DNA from: JAFANK01 sp036741695
Lineage (GTDB): Bacteria > Vulcanimicrobiota > Vulcanimicrobiia > Eremiobacterales > Eremiobacteraceae
DNA length: 47,334 nucleotides
Direction of reading: 5' to 3'
Assembly: GCA_036741695.1 (NCBI GenBank)
Contig: DAINRU010000016.1
Location: 1 to 47,334, forward strand
Positions 34,335-42,470 of the stretch are shown one piece after another. Each line of letters begins with the position of its first letter. The first letter of the stretch is position 1. The notes under the pieces are model-generated. The model ran no database searches. It was not told the origin of the DNA and saw only the letters and a program-made list of their open reading frames with translations. A program made the position numbers and the translations under genes.

Positions 34335-35222
34335 TTATTGACCGTCGTCGATCGACCGCTTGATCGACATGCCCCAGTGCAGCTTGCGCTCGAGCGTCTG
34401 AAAGAAGAACTGCGGGCTCAAGCGGACGAACTCCACCGGTCGCGCCGCGCGCACGACCTCGACGGTCGCACCGGGATCGAGTTCGGCCTGCGGTTGACCA
34501 TCGACGAACAGCTGCGTTCCCAAGCTCTCCTTCGGTAGGACAATCTCGATCTTCTCATCGGCACTGACGATGAGTGGCCGAGAGAACAGCGTGTGCGGAC
34601 AGATAGGGGCGATGCCGAACGCGTCGAGCTTGGGTGACATGATGGGTCCGCCGGCGGAGAGGAAGTATGCGGTCGACCCGGTGGGGCTCGTCACGACGAT
34701 GCCGTCGGCGGGAATGGTCGCGATGTGGACGCCGCTCAGATGCAGGCCGAAGTTGACGATGTGCCCATGGTGCTTGCGGTCGATGTGGACGTCATTGACC
34801 GCGTAGAAGCGCCGATCGCTGCCCAGCACCCGGGCCTCGAGCGCTAGGTGCCGCTCGGTCCTGACGCCGCCGCGGAGGATCTCGGCGATGGCGGTCTTGT
34901 AGCCGTCGCGCGGCACTTCGGTGAGAAAGCCGACCCGCCCGAAGTCGACGCCGATGACCGGGATGCCGAGCGGACCGGCGAGATGCGCCGCCTGCAACAG
35001 GGTGCCGTCGCCGCCGAGCGAGACGAGCACGTCCGCCTTGGCGGGGAAGCTGCTCGACGCGGCCGCGCCGCTTATCCCGAGAGCCTCGGCTTGGCGTGCG
35101 CCGAGCTGGAGCGCGACGCCGCCGGCGGCCGCGATCTGAGCGACCTCTTTGGCCGCGTCGACCGCCGCCTGGCGACGCGTGTCGACGAAGAGCGCGAGGT
35201 TCGATATGGGACGGTTTGACAT
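34335..35222 (-). CDS. nadK: NAD kinase
   Basis: 295 residues. G-G-D-G-T at 70-74, the G-V-D-F-G-R-V-G-F-L-T-E loop, A-V-N-D-V, and T-S-P-T-G-S-T-A-Y-F-L-S-A-G-G-P. It phosphorylates NAD to NADP. Two positions differ from the usual sequence: the Asn of G-I/V-N-x-G is Asp here, and the N-E pair that binds NAD is N-D. All other motifs are intact, so activity is likely. Last gene of the long minus-strand operon; its ATG overlaps the tlyA stop by one base. Confidence 0.9.
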   Translation of the reverse strand: MSNRPISNLALFVDTRRQAAVDAAKEVAQIAAAGGVALQLGARQAEALGISGAAASSSFPAKADVLVSLGGDGTLLQAAHLAGPLGIPVIGVDFGRVGFLTEVPRDGYKTAIAEILRGGVRTERHLALEARVLGSDRRFYAVNDVHIDRKHHGHIVNFGLHLSGVHIATIPADGIVVTSPTGSTAYFLSAGGPIMSPKLDAFGIAPICPHTLFSRPLIVSADEKIEIVLPKESLGTQLFVDGQPQAELDPGATVEVVRAARPVEFVRLSPQFFFQTLERKLHWGMSIKRSIDDGQ

Positions 35223-35989
35223 CAGTTCAGCGCTTCGTGAGCAGCACGGACGACCCCCGCCACGTCAAGCGGCGCGGGCTCGTCACGCCCGTCGCGCTCG
35301 GCGCCGAGCAGAAACTCGATATTGCCTGCAGGCCCCTTGATGGGCGAGTAAGTGAGTTTGACGCTGCGCAGGCCCGCCGTCGCGAACGATACGATGACGT
35401 CGGCGATCGCGCGCACCTGCGCGTCAGGATCGCGTACGACACCGCCGCGCTCCACCGCCGAGCGGCCGGCTTCGAACTGCGGTTTGACGAGCGCGATGAA
35501 GCGGCCGGCATTCCTGAGCGCCTCCGCGAACTTGAGCGCGAGCGTGCGCAGCGATATGAATGAGACGTCGGCGCAGGCGAACTCGAACGGTGCGCCGAGC
35601 GAGCCGACGTCGGCATGGCGGAAGTTCGTGCGCTCGACGACGATGACGCGCGGGTCTTGGCGTAGTCTCCAGGCGAGATGGCCGTAGCCGACGTCGACGG
35701 CCGTCACCGACAGCGCCCCGTGTTGCAGCAAACAGTCGGTGAACCCGCCGGTCGATGCGCCCACGTCAAGACAGCGCAGCCCCTGCGGCGTCCAGTCGAA
35801 TTCCCGGAGAGCGTGCTCGAGCTTCGTGCCCCCGCGGCCGACGTACCGCTGGTCGTCGGCGATCTCGATCGCGGCGCCGGGACGTACCGCAAAACCTGCC
35901 TTGCGCTGGGTCACGCCGTCTACCGACACGTTGCCCGCCAAGATCAAGCCTTGCGCTCGCTCGCGTGAGATCCCCGCGGTCTGCGCCAC
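35222..35989 (-). CDS. tlyA: TlyA family rRNA methyltransferase
   Basis: 255 residues from a GTG at 35989. N-terminal S4 RNA-binding domain (I-S-R-E-R-A-Q-G-L-I-L-A-G-N-V) and FtsJ-like methyltransferase (C-L-D-V-G-A-S-T-G-G-F-T-D, V-D-V-G-Y-G, L-V-K-P-Q-F-E-A-G). TlyA 2'-O-methylates rRNA in mycobacteria; the bacterial family is otherwise called hemolysin A-like. The frame continues upstream of the GTG with R-L-D-V-V-V, exactly where the family begins, but no ATG, GTG or TTG is available there. The true start is therefore uncertain. Confidence 0.87.
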   Translation of the reverse strand: MAQTAGISRERAQGLILAGNVSVDGVTQRKAGFAVRPGAAIEIADDQRYVGRGGTKLEHALREFDWTPQGLRCLDVGASTGGFTDCLLQHGALSVTAVDVGYGHLAWRLRQDPRVIVVERTNFRHADVGSLGAPFEFACADVSFISLRTLALKFAEALRNAGRFIALVKPQFEAGRSAVERGGVVRDPDAQVRAIADVIVSFATAGLRSVKLTYSPIKGPAGNIEFLLGAERDGRDEPAPLDVAGVVRAAHEALN

Positions 35990-36032
35990 AACGACATCGA
36001 GCCTAGTGCGTTGCGCCCGGGGCGCTATGCCG

Positions 36033-36320
36033 TCAGGCGCCGTCCTCGTCCTCGCCGGCTTCTTCGTCGTCGAGCTCGCCTTCGCCGTCGCTGCGCGCGC
36101 CGTCGAGAGCCTTGTTCACCGCAAGCTCTGCTGCGCTGAGCAGATCGCGGCAGCGCTTAGCGAGCCCCGTGCCTTCCTTGAACAGCGCAAGGGATTGGGC
36201 CAGCGGCAGGTTGCCGTCGTCGAGTTTCTCGACGATCTCCTCCAGCCGCGCCAGCGCAGCCTCGAAATCGAGTTTGGAGGCATTTGTCTCGTCATGTTTC
36301 TTCGCGGCCGTTTTCGCCAT
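36033..36320 (-). CDS. xseB: exodeoxyribonuclease VII small subunit
   Basis: 95 residues. The family core F-E-A-A-L-A-R-L-E-E-I-V-E-K-L-D-D-G-N-L-P-L, then S-L-A-L-F-K-E-G, is complete; a very acidic tail (E-D-E-D-G-A) ends it. It joins XseA to degrade single-stranded DNA. AAGGA six bases before the ATG supports the start. It overlaps xseA by 29 bases. Confidence 0.92.
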   Translation of the reverse strand: MAKTAAKKHDETNASKLDFEAALARLEEIVEKLDDGNLPLAQSLALFKEGTGLAKRCRDLLSAAELAVNKALDGARSDGEGELDDEEAGEDEDGA

Positions 36321-37668
36321 GATCGTCCTTCTTCTCGTTCACCGTCGCGCCGAGCCGTCCGGTCTTCAATTCCACGCCGATCTTCTCCCCGATGCGCACG
36401 TCCAGGCTATCGGTCAGCACCGCGCCGCGCGCGTCGTAGGCGATGGCGTAGCCACGCTCGAGGGTCCGGCGCGGGCCGAGAGCCAGCAGCTTCGCGCTCG
36501 CGAGGTCGAGTGCGCGTGCGCGCCGCTCGGCCGACCGGGCGAACGCCGCGCTGAGCTCGGTAGCCAGAACGGCAGCATGCCTCGAGGGCTGCTCCAGGGC
36601 TCGGCGCCCAACCACTCGCAGGCGGATGCTCGCAGCGCGCGCACGAGACCGCCATTGATCGATCCGCCGGCGTGGATCGCCGCGACGCAGCTGCGTGGCA
36701 CAGTCATCCAGGCGCTGTGCCTTAGCGGACAGCGTGTCCGCCGCAGCGCGGCCCAGATCAGCCGACGCTCGCACGAGCCGCGAGCGCGGAGCGACGATCC
36801 AGCGCGACAGCGCCCGCTGGAGCCGGCTTTCGGCTGCGGCGATGCGCGCCAGCAGCGCGTCGCGTTCTTGGGCGACGAGTTCGGCTGCGGCGGTGGGCGT
36901 CGGCACGCGCATGTCCGCCACGAAGTCCGCGATGGTGAAGTCGGTCTCGTGACCGACCGCGCTGATCACGGGCTTGGCGCAGGCGGCGATGGCGCGTGCG
37001 ACCTGCTCGGTGTTGAAGGCCCACAGGTCTTCGGGCGAACCGCCCCCACGGGCCACGACGACGACGTCGACTGGCAGCCGGCCGGCGGCGAGGATGGCGC
37101 GCGCAAGATCCGGTGCAGCAGCCGCGCCGGAGACCGGCGCGTGCTGCAGCCGGATGCGGACGTGCGTTCCGCGGCGGCGGCAGGTGCTGACGAAGTCGTG
37201 CAGCGCTGCTCCGTCGCGACTGGTCACGATCGCGACGGCGCGGATGAAGCGCGGGATCGGCCGCTTGCGCGAAGCGGCGAACAGGCCTTCGGCTTCGAGT
37301 TTCGCCTTCATCTGCTCGAAGGCCAGATAAAGGGCGCCCCGGCCGACCGGGGTGATGTCCGTGACGCGCAGCTGGTACTTGCTCTGACGCTCGTAGATGT
37401 CGACGGATCCCGTGACTTCGACCGATATGCCGTCCTGCAGCGGCAGGCTGGCTGCCAGCCGCGCCGCCGTGTCACGATAGCAGTAGCAGGCGATCAGCCC
37501 CTCACGGTCTTTCAGGGTGAAATATGTGTTGCCGCCGATCGTGCGGCTCTCAGACACCTCGCCGAGCACGCGGACGGACGACGGGAATCCGCCGCGCAGC
37601 GCCGAGCGGATGCGACGGCACAGCTCGCCGACGGAAATGGCCGGCGCGTCGAAGAGGCTGCGCATCAT
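36292..37668 (-). CDS. xseA: exodeoxyribonuclease VII large subunit
   Basis: 458 residues. N-terminal OB fold (V-S-E-S-R-T-I-G-G-N-T-Y-F-T-L-K-D), then the catalytic core with V-T-S-R-D-G-A-A, D-V-V-V-V-A-R-G-G-G-S-x-E-D-L-W-A-F-N and S-A-V-G-H-E-T-D, a long coiled-coil region and the family end L-E-R-G-Y-A-I. It is the nuclease subunit. The ATG at 37668 overlaps the PBP gene's stop (ATGA); an in-frame extension to 37995 lies inside the PBP gene and is rejected. Confidence 0.92.
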   Translation of the reverse strand: MMRSLFDAPAISVGELCRRIRSALRGGFPSSVRVLGEVSESRTIGGNTYFTLKDREGLIACYCYRDTAARLAASLPLQDGISVEVTGSVDIYERQSKYQLRVTDITPVGRGALYLAFEQMKAKLEAEGLFAASRKRPIPRFIRAVAIVTSRDGAALHDFVSTCRRRGTHVRIRLQHAPVSGAAAAPDLARAILAAGRLPVDVVVVARGGGSPEDLWAFNTEQVARAIAACAKPVISAVGHETDFTIADFVADMRVPTPTAAAELVAQERDALLARIAAAESRLQRALSRWIVAPRSRLVRASADLGRAAADTLSAKAQRLDDCATQLRRGDPRRRIDQWRSRARAASIRLRVVGRRALEQPSRHAAVLATELSAAFARSAERRARALDLASAKLLALGPRRTLERGYAIAYDARGAVLTDSLDVRIGEKIGVELKTGRLGATVNEKKDDHGENGREET

Positions 37669-39788
37669 GGCGTGGCTCCGACCTCGGGCGCATCGGTGGC
37701 GGCGGGCGCGGACGTTTGAGGGACGGGGGTGCCGGGCGATGGCGACTCGAGCGGGCCGAACGGCGCCGCGTCGACGCCCTGCGCGTTCGCCGCCGCGGCT
37801 GGCGTCGGCGATGCGCGCGGCGCGCAGTAGGCGAGCGGGGCGGTGCCGTTGAGGAAGTATTCTGCTCGCCCGCCTCCACCCGGCGTCGCGCGCCGGCCGT
37901 CGGCGCAGATCCTCACTTGCTGCACGTCGGGTGGCACGGGGCCGAATTGCTGCACCGGCACACCTTTGAGCGCGACCTTCATGAACCGAGCCCACGTCCG
38001 CGCCGGCACGTTGCCGCCATACGACTCGTACATGCGCGAGTAATCGTCATTGCCGACCCAGACCGCTGCCGCCAGCTGCGGCACGAAACCGACGAACCAG
38101 GCGTCGCGAAAATCGGAGGTAGTGCCAGTCTTGCCGGCGGCCGGTCTGCCGATGACGGCGTTGGGATATCCCGTGCCCTCTTGGATCACGCCCTGCATCA
38201 TGGTCGTCATGATATACGCCGTACCGGGCGAGAGCGCCGCGCGGCGCTGCGGGTAGCGGTTCTCGACGATGATCTGGCCGTACTGATCTGTGATGTAGCG
38301 GATCGCTTGCGGCGGCGTGTAGACGCCGCCGTTGGCGATGGTCGAGTAGCCCGACACCATGTCGAGTGGCGAGACGACGGCCGTGCCGAGCGCCAGCGAC
38401 AGATCGGGATCGAGATCTTCAGTGATGCCCATGCGATGCGCGTAGTCGATGACCGTGTCGATGCCGATGTCGCTGGCCAAGCGCACGGCCACGATGTTAC
38501 GCGACAGCTCGAACGCGCGGCGCAACGAGATGGCACCTAAATAGCGGTGGTCGTCGTCCTGCGGCTTGTAATCGGTGCCGTCACCCGCGGCGTAGGTCAC
38601 GGGCGCATCGAGATAGATCGACGAGACGGGCACGCCCTTATCCACCGCGGCGGAATACACGTATCCCTTGAACGAGGAGCCCGGCTGACGGCGCGCCTGC
38701 CAGGCGCGGTTGAACTGGCTCTTGGGCGAGAACCCGACCCCGCCCACCATGGCGAGGATCTCGCCCGACCGCGGATCTTCGGCGACGAGTGCGCCCTGGT
38801 GCATGCCATACCCTTCGGCACGTCCGGCCTCCACGGTCGTCGTGACCGCCTGCTGCGCGTCCGCCTCAAGCTTGGGGTCGAGCGTCGTGAAGACGGTGAG
38901 ACCGCCGCGGTAGATGCGTTCGTAGCCGAACTGCGCCACCAGCTGAGCGATCACGTAGGTCGTGAAATATGGGTCGTGATAGGACTGGATGCCGTTGTCC
39001 GACGCGCCGATGAAGGTGAGCTTCTGCGCCGCAGCCGCGTCGGCTTGATCGCGGGTGATGTAACCGGTGTCGACCATGCGATCGAGGACGTGGCGCTGAC
39101 GGTCTTTGGCACGCTGCAGGTCGTTGTACGGTGAATAGAGCGAGGGCGCGGCGACAAGACCGGCGAGCATGGCCGCCTCGGGCAGCGTCAACTTGCTGAC
39201 ATCCTTGCCGAAGTAGGCGTGGCTAGCCGCTTGCACGCCGTACGCGCCGGCGCCGAAGTAGACGAGATTCAGATAGCGTTCGAGGATCTCGTCTTTGCTG
39301 TAATAGCGCTCGATCTCGATGGCGAGCAACGCCTCTTGGATCTTGCGCGTGAGGGTCTGGCGATCGCTGAGGAAGAGCTTGCGCGCCAGCTGCTGGGTGA
39401 TCGTGCTCGCGCCCTGGGTGATCTCATCGTGTCGATAGTTGGCGATCGCCGCGCGCATGATGCCGCGGACGTCGATGCCGCGGTGCGAATAGAAGCGCTC
39501 GTCTTCGGTCGCCACCATGGCGTCGCGCATGACCTGCGGGATCTGCGTGATGGGAACGTAGACCTTGAATTTGTCGTAGAGGCGGGCGAGGGTCGTGCCG
39601 TCGCGTGCCACGATGACGGTGGGCGACGTGGGCTGGATGGTGGAGAGGCCGCTGACGTCGGGCAGGTTCTGTCCGTAGACCCCGACCACCGCGAAGATCG
39701 CGCCGGCCGCGGCCAGCACGCCGATCGCGACGAGGAACAAGAGCGCGCTCGCGATGAGGCGCCGGCGGCGCGTGACCTGCGTGCTCAC
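37665..39788 (-). CDS. class A penicillin-binding protein (PBP1A type)
   Basis: 707 residues. One N-terminal membrane anchor (about 11-38); GT51 transglycosylase with the catalytic E95 in T-E-D-E-R-F-Y-S-H-R-G and the G-A-S-T-I-T-Q-Q block; transpeptidase with S371-x-x-K374, S-R-N near 425 and K553-T-G. Pro/Ala-rich C-terminal tail. Both peptidoglycan synthesis activities should be present. Starts at a GTG overlapping the nusB stop (GTGA). A PBP gene between nusB and xseA is not part of the usual Terrabacterial order, where folD is more common. Confidence 0.92.
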   Translation of the reverse strand: MSTQVTRRRRLIASALLFLVAIGVLAAAGAIFAVVGVYGQNLPDVSGLSTIQPTSPTVIVARDGTTLARLYDKFKVYVPITQIPQVMRDAMVATEDERFYSHRGIDVRGIMRAAIANYRHDEITQGASTITQQLARKLFLSDRQTLTRKIQEALLAIEIERYYSKDEILERYLNLVYFGAGAYGVQAASHAYFGKDVSKLTLPEAAMLAGLVAAPSLYSPYNDLQRAKDRQRHVLDRMVDTGYITRDQADAAAAQKLTFIGASDNGIQSYHDPYFTTYVIAQLVAQFGYERIYRGGLTVFTTLDPKLEADAQQAVTTTVEAGRAEGYGMHQGALVAEDPRSGEILAMVGGVGFSPKSQFNRAWQARRQPGSSFKGYVYSAAVDKGVPVSSIYLDAPVTYAAGDGTDYKPQDDDHRYLGAISLRRAFELSRNIVAVRLASDIGIDTVIDYAHRMGITEDLDPDLSLALGTAVVSPLDMVSGYSTIANGGVYTPPQAIRYITDQYGQIIVENRYPQRRAALSPGTAYIMTTMMQGVIQEGTGYPNAVIGRPAAGKTGTTSDFRDAWFVGFVPQLAAAVWVGNDDYSRMYESYGGNVPARTWARFMKVALKGVPVQQFGPVPPDVQQVRICADGRRATPGGGGRAEYFLNGTAPLAYCAPRASPTPAAAANAQGVDAAPFGPLESPSPGTPVPQTSAPAATDAPEVGATP

Positions 39789-40294
39789 GGTCCCTGCGTC
39801 GACGCCGTCTGGGCCCCCGCCTTGGCAAACGCGTCCAAGACGGCGTTGACGAAATCGTCCGACCGCTCGGTCGACAGCCGGCGTGCCAGCTCAATCGCAT
39901 GATTGATCACGATTTTGGTGTCGGCGCCCGGCCGCATGCGCAACTCCCATGCGCCCATCTCGAGGATCAGCCGGTCGACGCCGGAGAGCCGCTCGAGCTT
40001 CCAGCGGCGCAGCAGCGGAGCGATGTCGGCTTGCAGTTCGGCTTGGTGCGCACGCGTTCCGCGCACGAGGGACTCGACGAGCGCCCAGTCCGTCGCCCGC
40101 GGCGCATCGGCGCGCCGCTCCACCGCCGGATACTCTGCTTCATAGGGATCCTCTTCGCGCGCGGCATCGCCGCGGCTGAAGACGCCGACCTCATCGCGCG
40201 CTTGGCGCAGCGCGTCCTCGAGCTCGGCCTTGCCGATGTCGACCGCGTACAAGATTTCGAGCGCCAGCCGGTGTTCGCGCCGTTCAGCCGCCAT
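39785..40294 (-). CDS. nusB: transcription antitermination factor NusB
   Basis: 169 residues, longer than the usual 130-150 because of an insert of about 25 residues (G-D-A-A-R-E-E-D-P-Y-E-A-E) in the first half. R-R-E-H-R-L-A-L-E-I-L-Y opens the fold, and V-D-R-L-I-L-E-M-G-A-W-E-L and I-V-I-N-H-A-I-E-L-A-R-R-L-S are the conserved late helices. It binds boxA RNA with NusE. The start overlaps accC by 11 bases and the end overlaps the PBP gene. Confidence 0.9.
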   Translation of the reverse strand: MAAERREHRLALEILYAVDIGKAELEDALRQARDEVGVFSRGDAAREEDPYEAEYPAVERRADAPRATDWALVESLVRGTRAHQAELQADIAPLLRRWKLERLSGVDRLILEMGAWELRMRPGADTKIVINHAIELARRLSTERSDDFVNAVLDAFAKAGAQTASTQGP

Positions 40295-41660
40295 GTACCG
40301 CCACGACTTCTTTGACCGGCTGCAAGACGTGTTCGCGCAGCCAGGTGACGTAGGTGTGGCCCGACGCGAACGAGTTCATGGTGAGGATGCGCTCGTGCAC
40401 GGGCACGGTCGTGGCCACGCCGAGGATCTCGGTCTCGGCGAGCGCGCGGCGCATGCGCACGATGGCATCGTCGCGCGTGCGGTCGTGCGCCACGATCTTG
40501 GCGAGCATCGAATCGTAATACGGCGGCACTTCGGCCCCGGTGTAGATGGCGCTGTCGACGCGGATGCCCGGCCCGCCGGGCAAGAGCACGCTGCCGAGCT
40601 TGCCGGCCGCAGGCCGGAAGCCGTTCTCGACGTCTTCCGCGTTGATGCGGCACTCGATCGCGTGACCGCTCGGTTTGATCTCTTCCTGGCGCACCGTGAG
40701 ACGTTCGCCTGCCGCGATGCGCACCTGCCATTTGACCAGGTCGATGCCGTAGACGACTTCTGTGATGGGGTGCTCCACCTGGATGCGCGTGTTCATCTCC
40801 ATGAAATAGAACTTGCCGTCCGCGTTGACCAGGAATTCGAGCGTCCCGGCATTAGCGTATTCCACCGCGCGAGCGGCGCGCACCGCGCTGGCCAGCAGGT
40901 CGGCGCGCACGCTTGGGTCGAGATTCGGGGCAGGCGTCTCCTCGAGCAGCTTCTGATGTGAGGGCTTTTGGATCGAGCAGTCCCGCTCGCCCACGTGGAT
41001 GACGTGACCGTATTCATCGCCGAGCACCTGGACCTCGATGTGGCGCGGGTGCACGAGCAGCTTCTCGATATAGACGCGGCCGTCGTTGAAGGCCGCCAGG
41101 GCTTCACCGCTGGCAGCTGCCAGGCCGGCGGCCAGGTCCGCCTCGCGGCCGACGATGCGCATGCCCTTGCCGCCACCGCCGGCGGTCGCCTTGATGAGCA
41201 CGGGGAAGCCCACTTCACGGCCGAACTGCCGGGCCTGCTGTTCGGATTCGATGATCTCAGAGCCGGGAACGACCGGCACGTTGGCCTCAGCCATCCGTTG
41301 CTTGGCCGACGACTTGTCACCCATGAGCGCGAGCGACGACGCCGCCGGTCCGATGAACTTGAAACCGTGCGATGCGCAGATCTCTGCGAACTGCGGATTC
41401 TCGGAGAGGAAGCCATAGCCGGGATGGATGGCATCGACGCCGGCGATCTCCGCGGCGCTGATGATGTTGGGTATGTTGAGATAGGAGCGCGCCGTCTGTG
41501 GCGGGCCGATGCAATACGCTTCGTCGGCGAAGCGAGGATGCAACGCCTGGCGGTCGGCTTCGGAGAACACCGCCACCGTCTTCACGCCCAGTTCGCGACA
41601 TGCGCGGATGACGCGCACCGCGATCTCGCCCCGATTGGCGATGAGTACCTTAGCAAACAC
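40284..41660 (-). CDS. accC: biotin carboxylase subunit of acetyl-CoA carboxylase
   Basis: 458 residues, ATP-grasp enzyme. V-L-I-A-N-R-G-E-I-A-V-R opens it, the glycine-rich A-T-A-G-G-G-G-K-G-M loop and E-M-N-T-R-I-Q-V-E-H-P-I-T-E are intact, and G-H-A-I-E-C-R-I-N-A-E follows. It carboxylates biotin on a carrier protein using ATP and bicarbonate. GTG start with GGAG eight bases upstream. The repeat-containing gap (41661-41773) separates it from the accB-like gene, although both face the same way. Confidence 0.93.
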   Translation of the reverse strand: MFAKVLIANRGEIAVRVIRACRELGVKTVAVFSEADRQALHPRFADEAYCIGPPQTARSYLNIPNIISAAEIAGVDAIHPGYGFLSENPQFAEICASHGFKFIGPAASSLALMGDKSSAKQRMAEANVPVVPGSEIIESEQQARQFGREVGFPVLIKATAGGGGKGMRIVGREADLAAGLAAASGEALAAFNDGRVYIEKLLVHPRHIEVQVLGDEYGHVIHVGERDCSIQKPSHQKLLEETPAPNLDPSVRADLLASAVRAARAVEYANAGTLEFLVNADGKFYFMEMNTRIQVEHPITEVVYGIDLVKWQVRIAAGERLTVRQEEIKPSGHAIECRINAEDVENGFRPAAGKLGSVLLPGGPGIRVDSAIYTGAEVPPYYDSMLAKIVAHDRTRDDAIVRMRRALAETEILGVATTVPVHERILTMNSFASGHTYVTWLREHVLQPVKEVVAVHGG

Positions 41661-41703
41661 GTATCGACTCCGCTCGTGGATCTGGATGTGGTATTTTTGG
41701 TTT

Positions 41704-41767
41704 AACGGACCTAAAGGTCCGTTGCTTCAAAGGTCCGTTGTTTCAAGGGTCCGCGTCGAAGGTCCGC
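41704..41767. repeat. palindrome plus 16-bp tandem half-sites between accB-like gene and accC
   Basis: A perfect palindrome with 9-base arms AACGGACCT/AGGTCCGTT around AA (41704-41723). Its right arm continues as about 3.5 tandem units of 16 bases, AAGGTCCGTTG(C/T)TTCA (41714-41729 and 41730-41745), then a shortened AGGGTCCG unit and AGGTCCGCTG. The same elements occur at 42398-42470. No T-run follows on the minus strand, so it is not a simple terminator. Confidence 0.8.
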
Positions 41768-41773
41768 TGTGAC

Positions 41774-42376
41774 TCACATGCGTGGGGGTTCGGCGATCGC
41801 CGGCGTTTCGAGCGTGGCCGCCGTCACGTCCGGTGCCGGCAGCGGCGTCCCGCCGCTATCCACGACGAAGAGCGGCTCGCCGAAATCCACCGGTTGCCCA
41901 TCCACGACGACCTGCGCGATGAGCGTGCATTCGATCGGACAGCGCACCTCGTTGCGAAGCCGTAATGCCTCGATGTGGCCGAGCACCCGGCCAGATTCGA
42001 GCCGGTCCCCGGTCTCGGGAGGCTCAGCCGTATCACGGAAGATCCCGACGACTTCGGCGTTGATCGTGTCGTACGACCGGCCGGCCTCGCCGTTATAGAC
42101 ACGCGCCGCCGGCGAGGATCGCGGGTGACCTGCTCGAGGTGCCTCCGCGGGCTCTGCGGAGGGGCTTGCGATGTTCGCGTGCACATCCGCTACTTTGGCG
42201 AGCGTGACGCTGCCCTGCGGCGTGCGGACCCGTAGCTGCATGAGCGGGCTCTCGGCGAAGGCCCGAGACAGCGGGCTGACGGTTTTGCGGACGAAGCGCG
42301 CGAATGTTGATGGCTCGTCGTCAGTGTGAGCCTTCTTGTGTTCCGCCACGCGAGATGCTTCGCCAGGGCGCCGCAT
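41774..42376 (-). CDS. accB: biotin carboxyl carrier-like protein lacking the biotinyl lysine
   Basis: About 200 residues from an ATG at 42376; a GTG at 42349 is possible. A charged N-terminal region and a proline/alanine linker precede a C-terminal hammerhead domain (about 100-170). There G-R-V-L-G-H-I-E-A-L-R-L-R-N-E-V, then D-G-Q-P-V-D-F-G-E-P-L-F-V-V, matches AccB. The biotin site E-A-M-K-M reads E-A-L-R-L, with R139 (codon CGG) in place of the lysine. It therefore cannot be biotinylated in the normal way. Position next to accC gives the gene its name; function as a carrier is doubtful. Confidence 0.75.
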   Translation of the reverse strand: MRRPGEASRVAEHKKAHTDDEPSTFARFVRKTVSPLSRAFAESPLMQLRVRTPQGSVTLAKVADVHANIASPSAEPAEAPRAGHPRSSPAARVYNGEAGRSYDTINAEVVGIFRDTAEPPETGDRLESGRVLGHIEALRLRNEVRCPIECTLIAQVVVDGQPVDFGEPLFVVDSGGTPLPAPDVTAATLETPAIAEPPRM

Positions 42377-42397
42377 CTGGCCTTGCCTAGACGCTCG

Positions 42398-42470
42398 AAC
42401 GGACCTAAAGGTCCGTTGCTGCAACGCCTACGTAAACGGACCTAAAGGTCCGTCGCTTCAATGGTCCGTC
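42398..42470. repeat. two palindromes and half-sites upstream of the accB-like gene
   Basis: Palindrome one (42398-42417) equals the copy at 41704-41723 base for base; palindrome two (42435-42454) has one arm mismatch. Half-sites with the 16-base period follow (42445-42460, 42461 onward). The last units run into the 3' end of the folK-like/methyltransferase gene (stop at 42458). Confidence 0.8.

Noticed and set aside
36112..37719. A 535-codon plus-strand open frame opposite xseA and xseB
   Set aside because: Shadow frame; the minus strand carries clear XseA and XseB signatures.
41714..41767. Short tandem repeats resembling a tiny CRISPR array
   Set aside because: The 16-base units are contiguous with no spacers, are built from half of a palindrome, and no cas gene is near.
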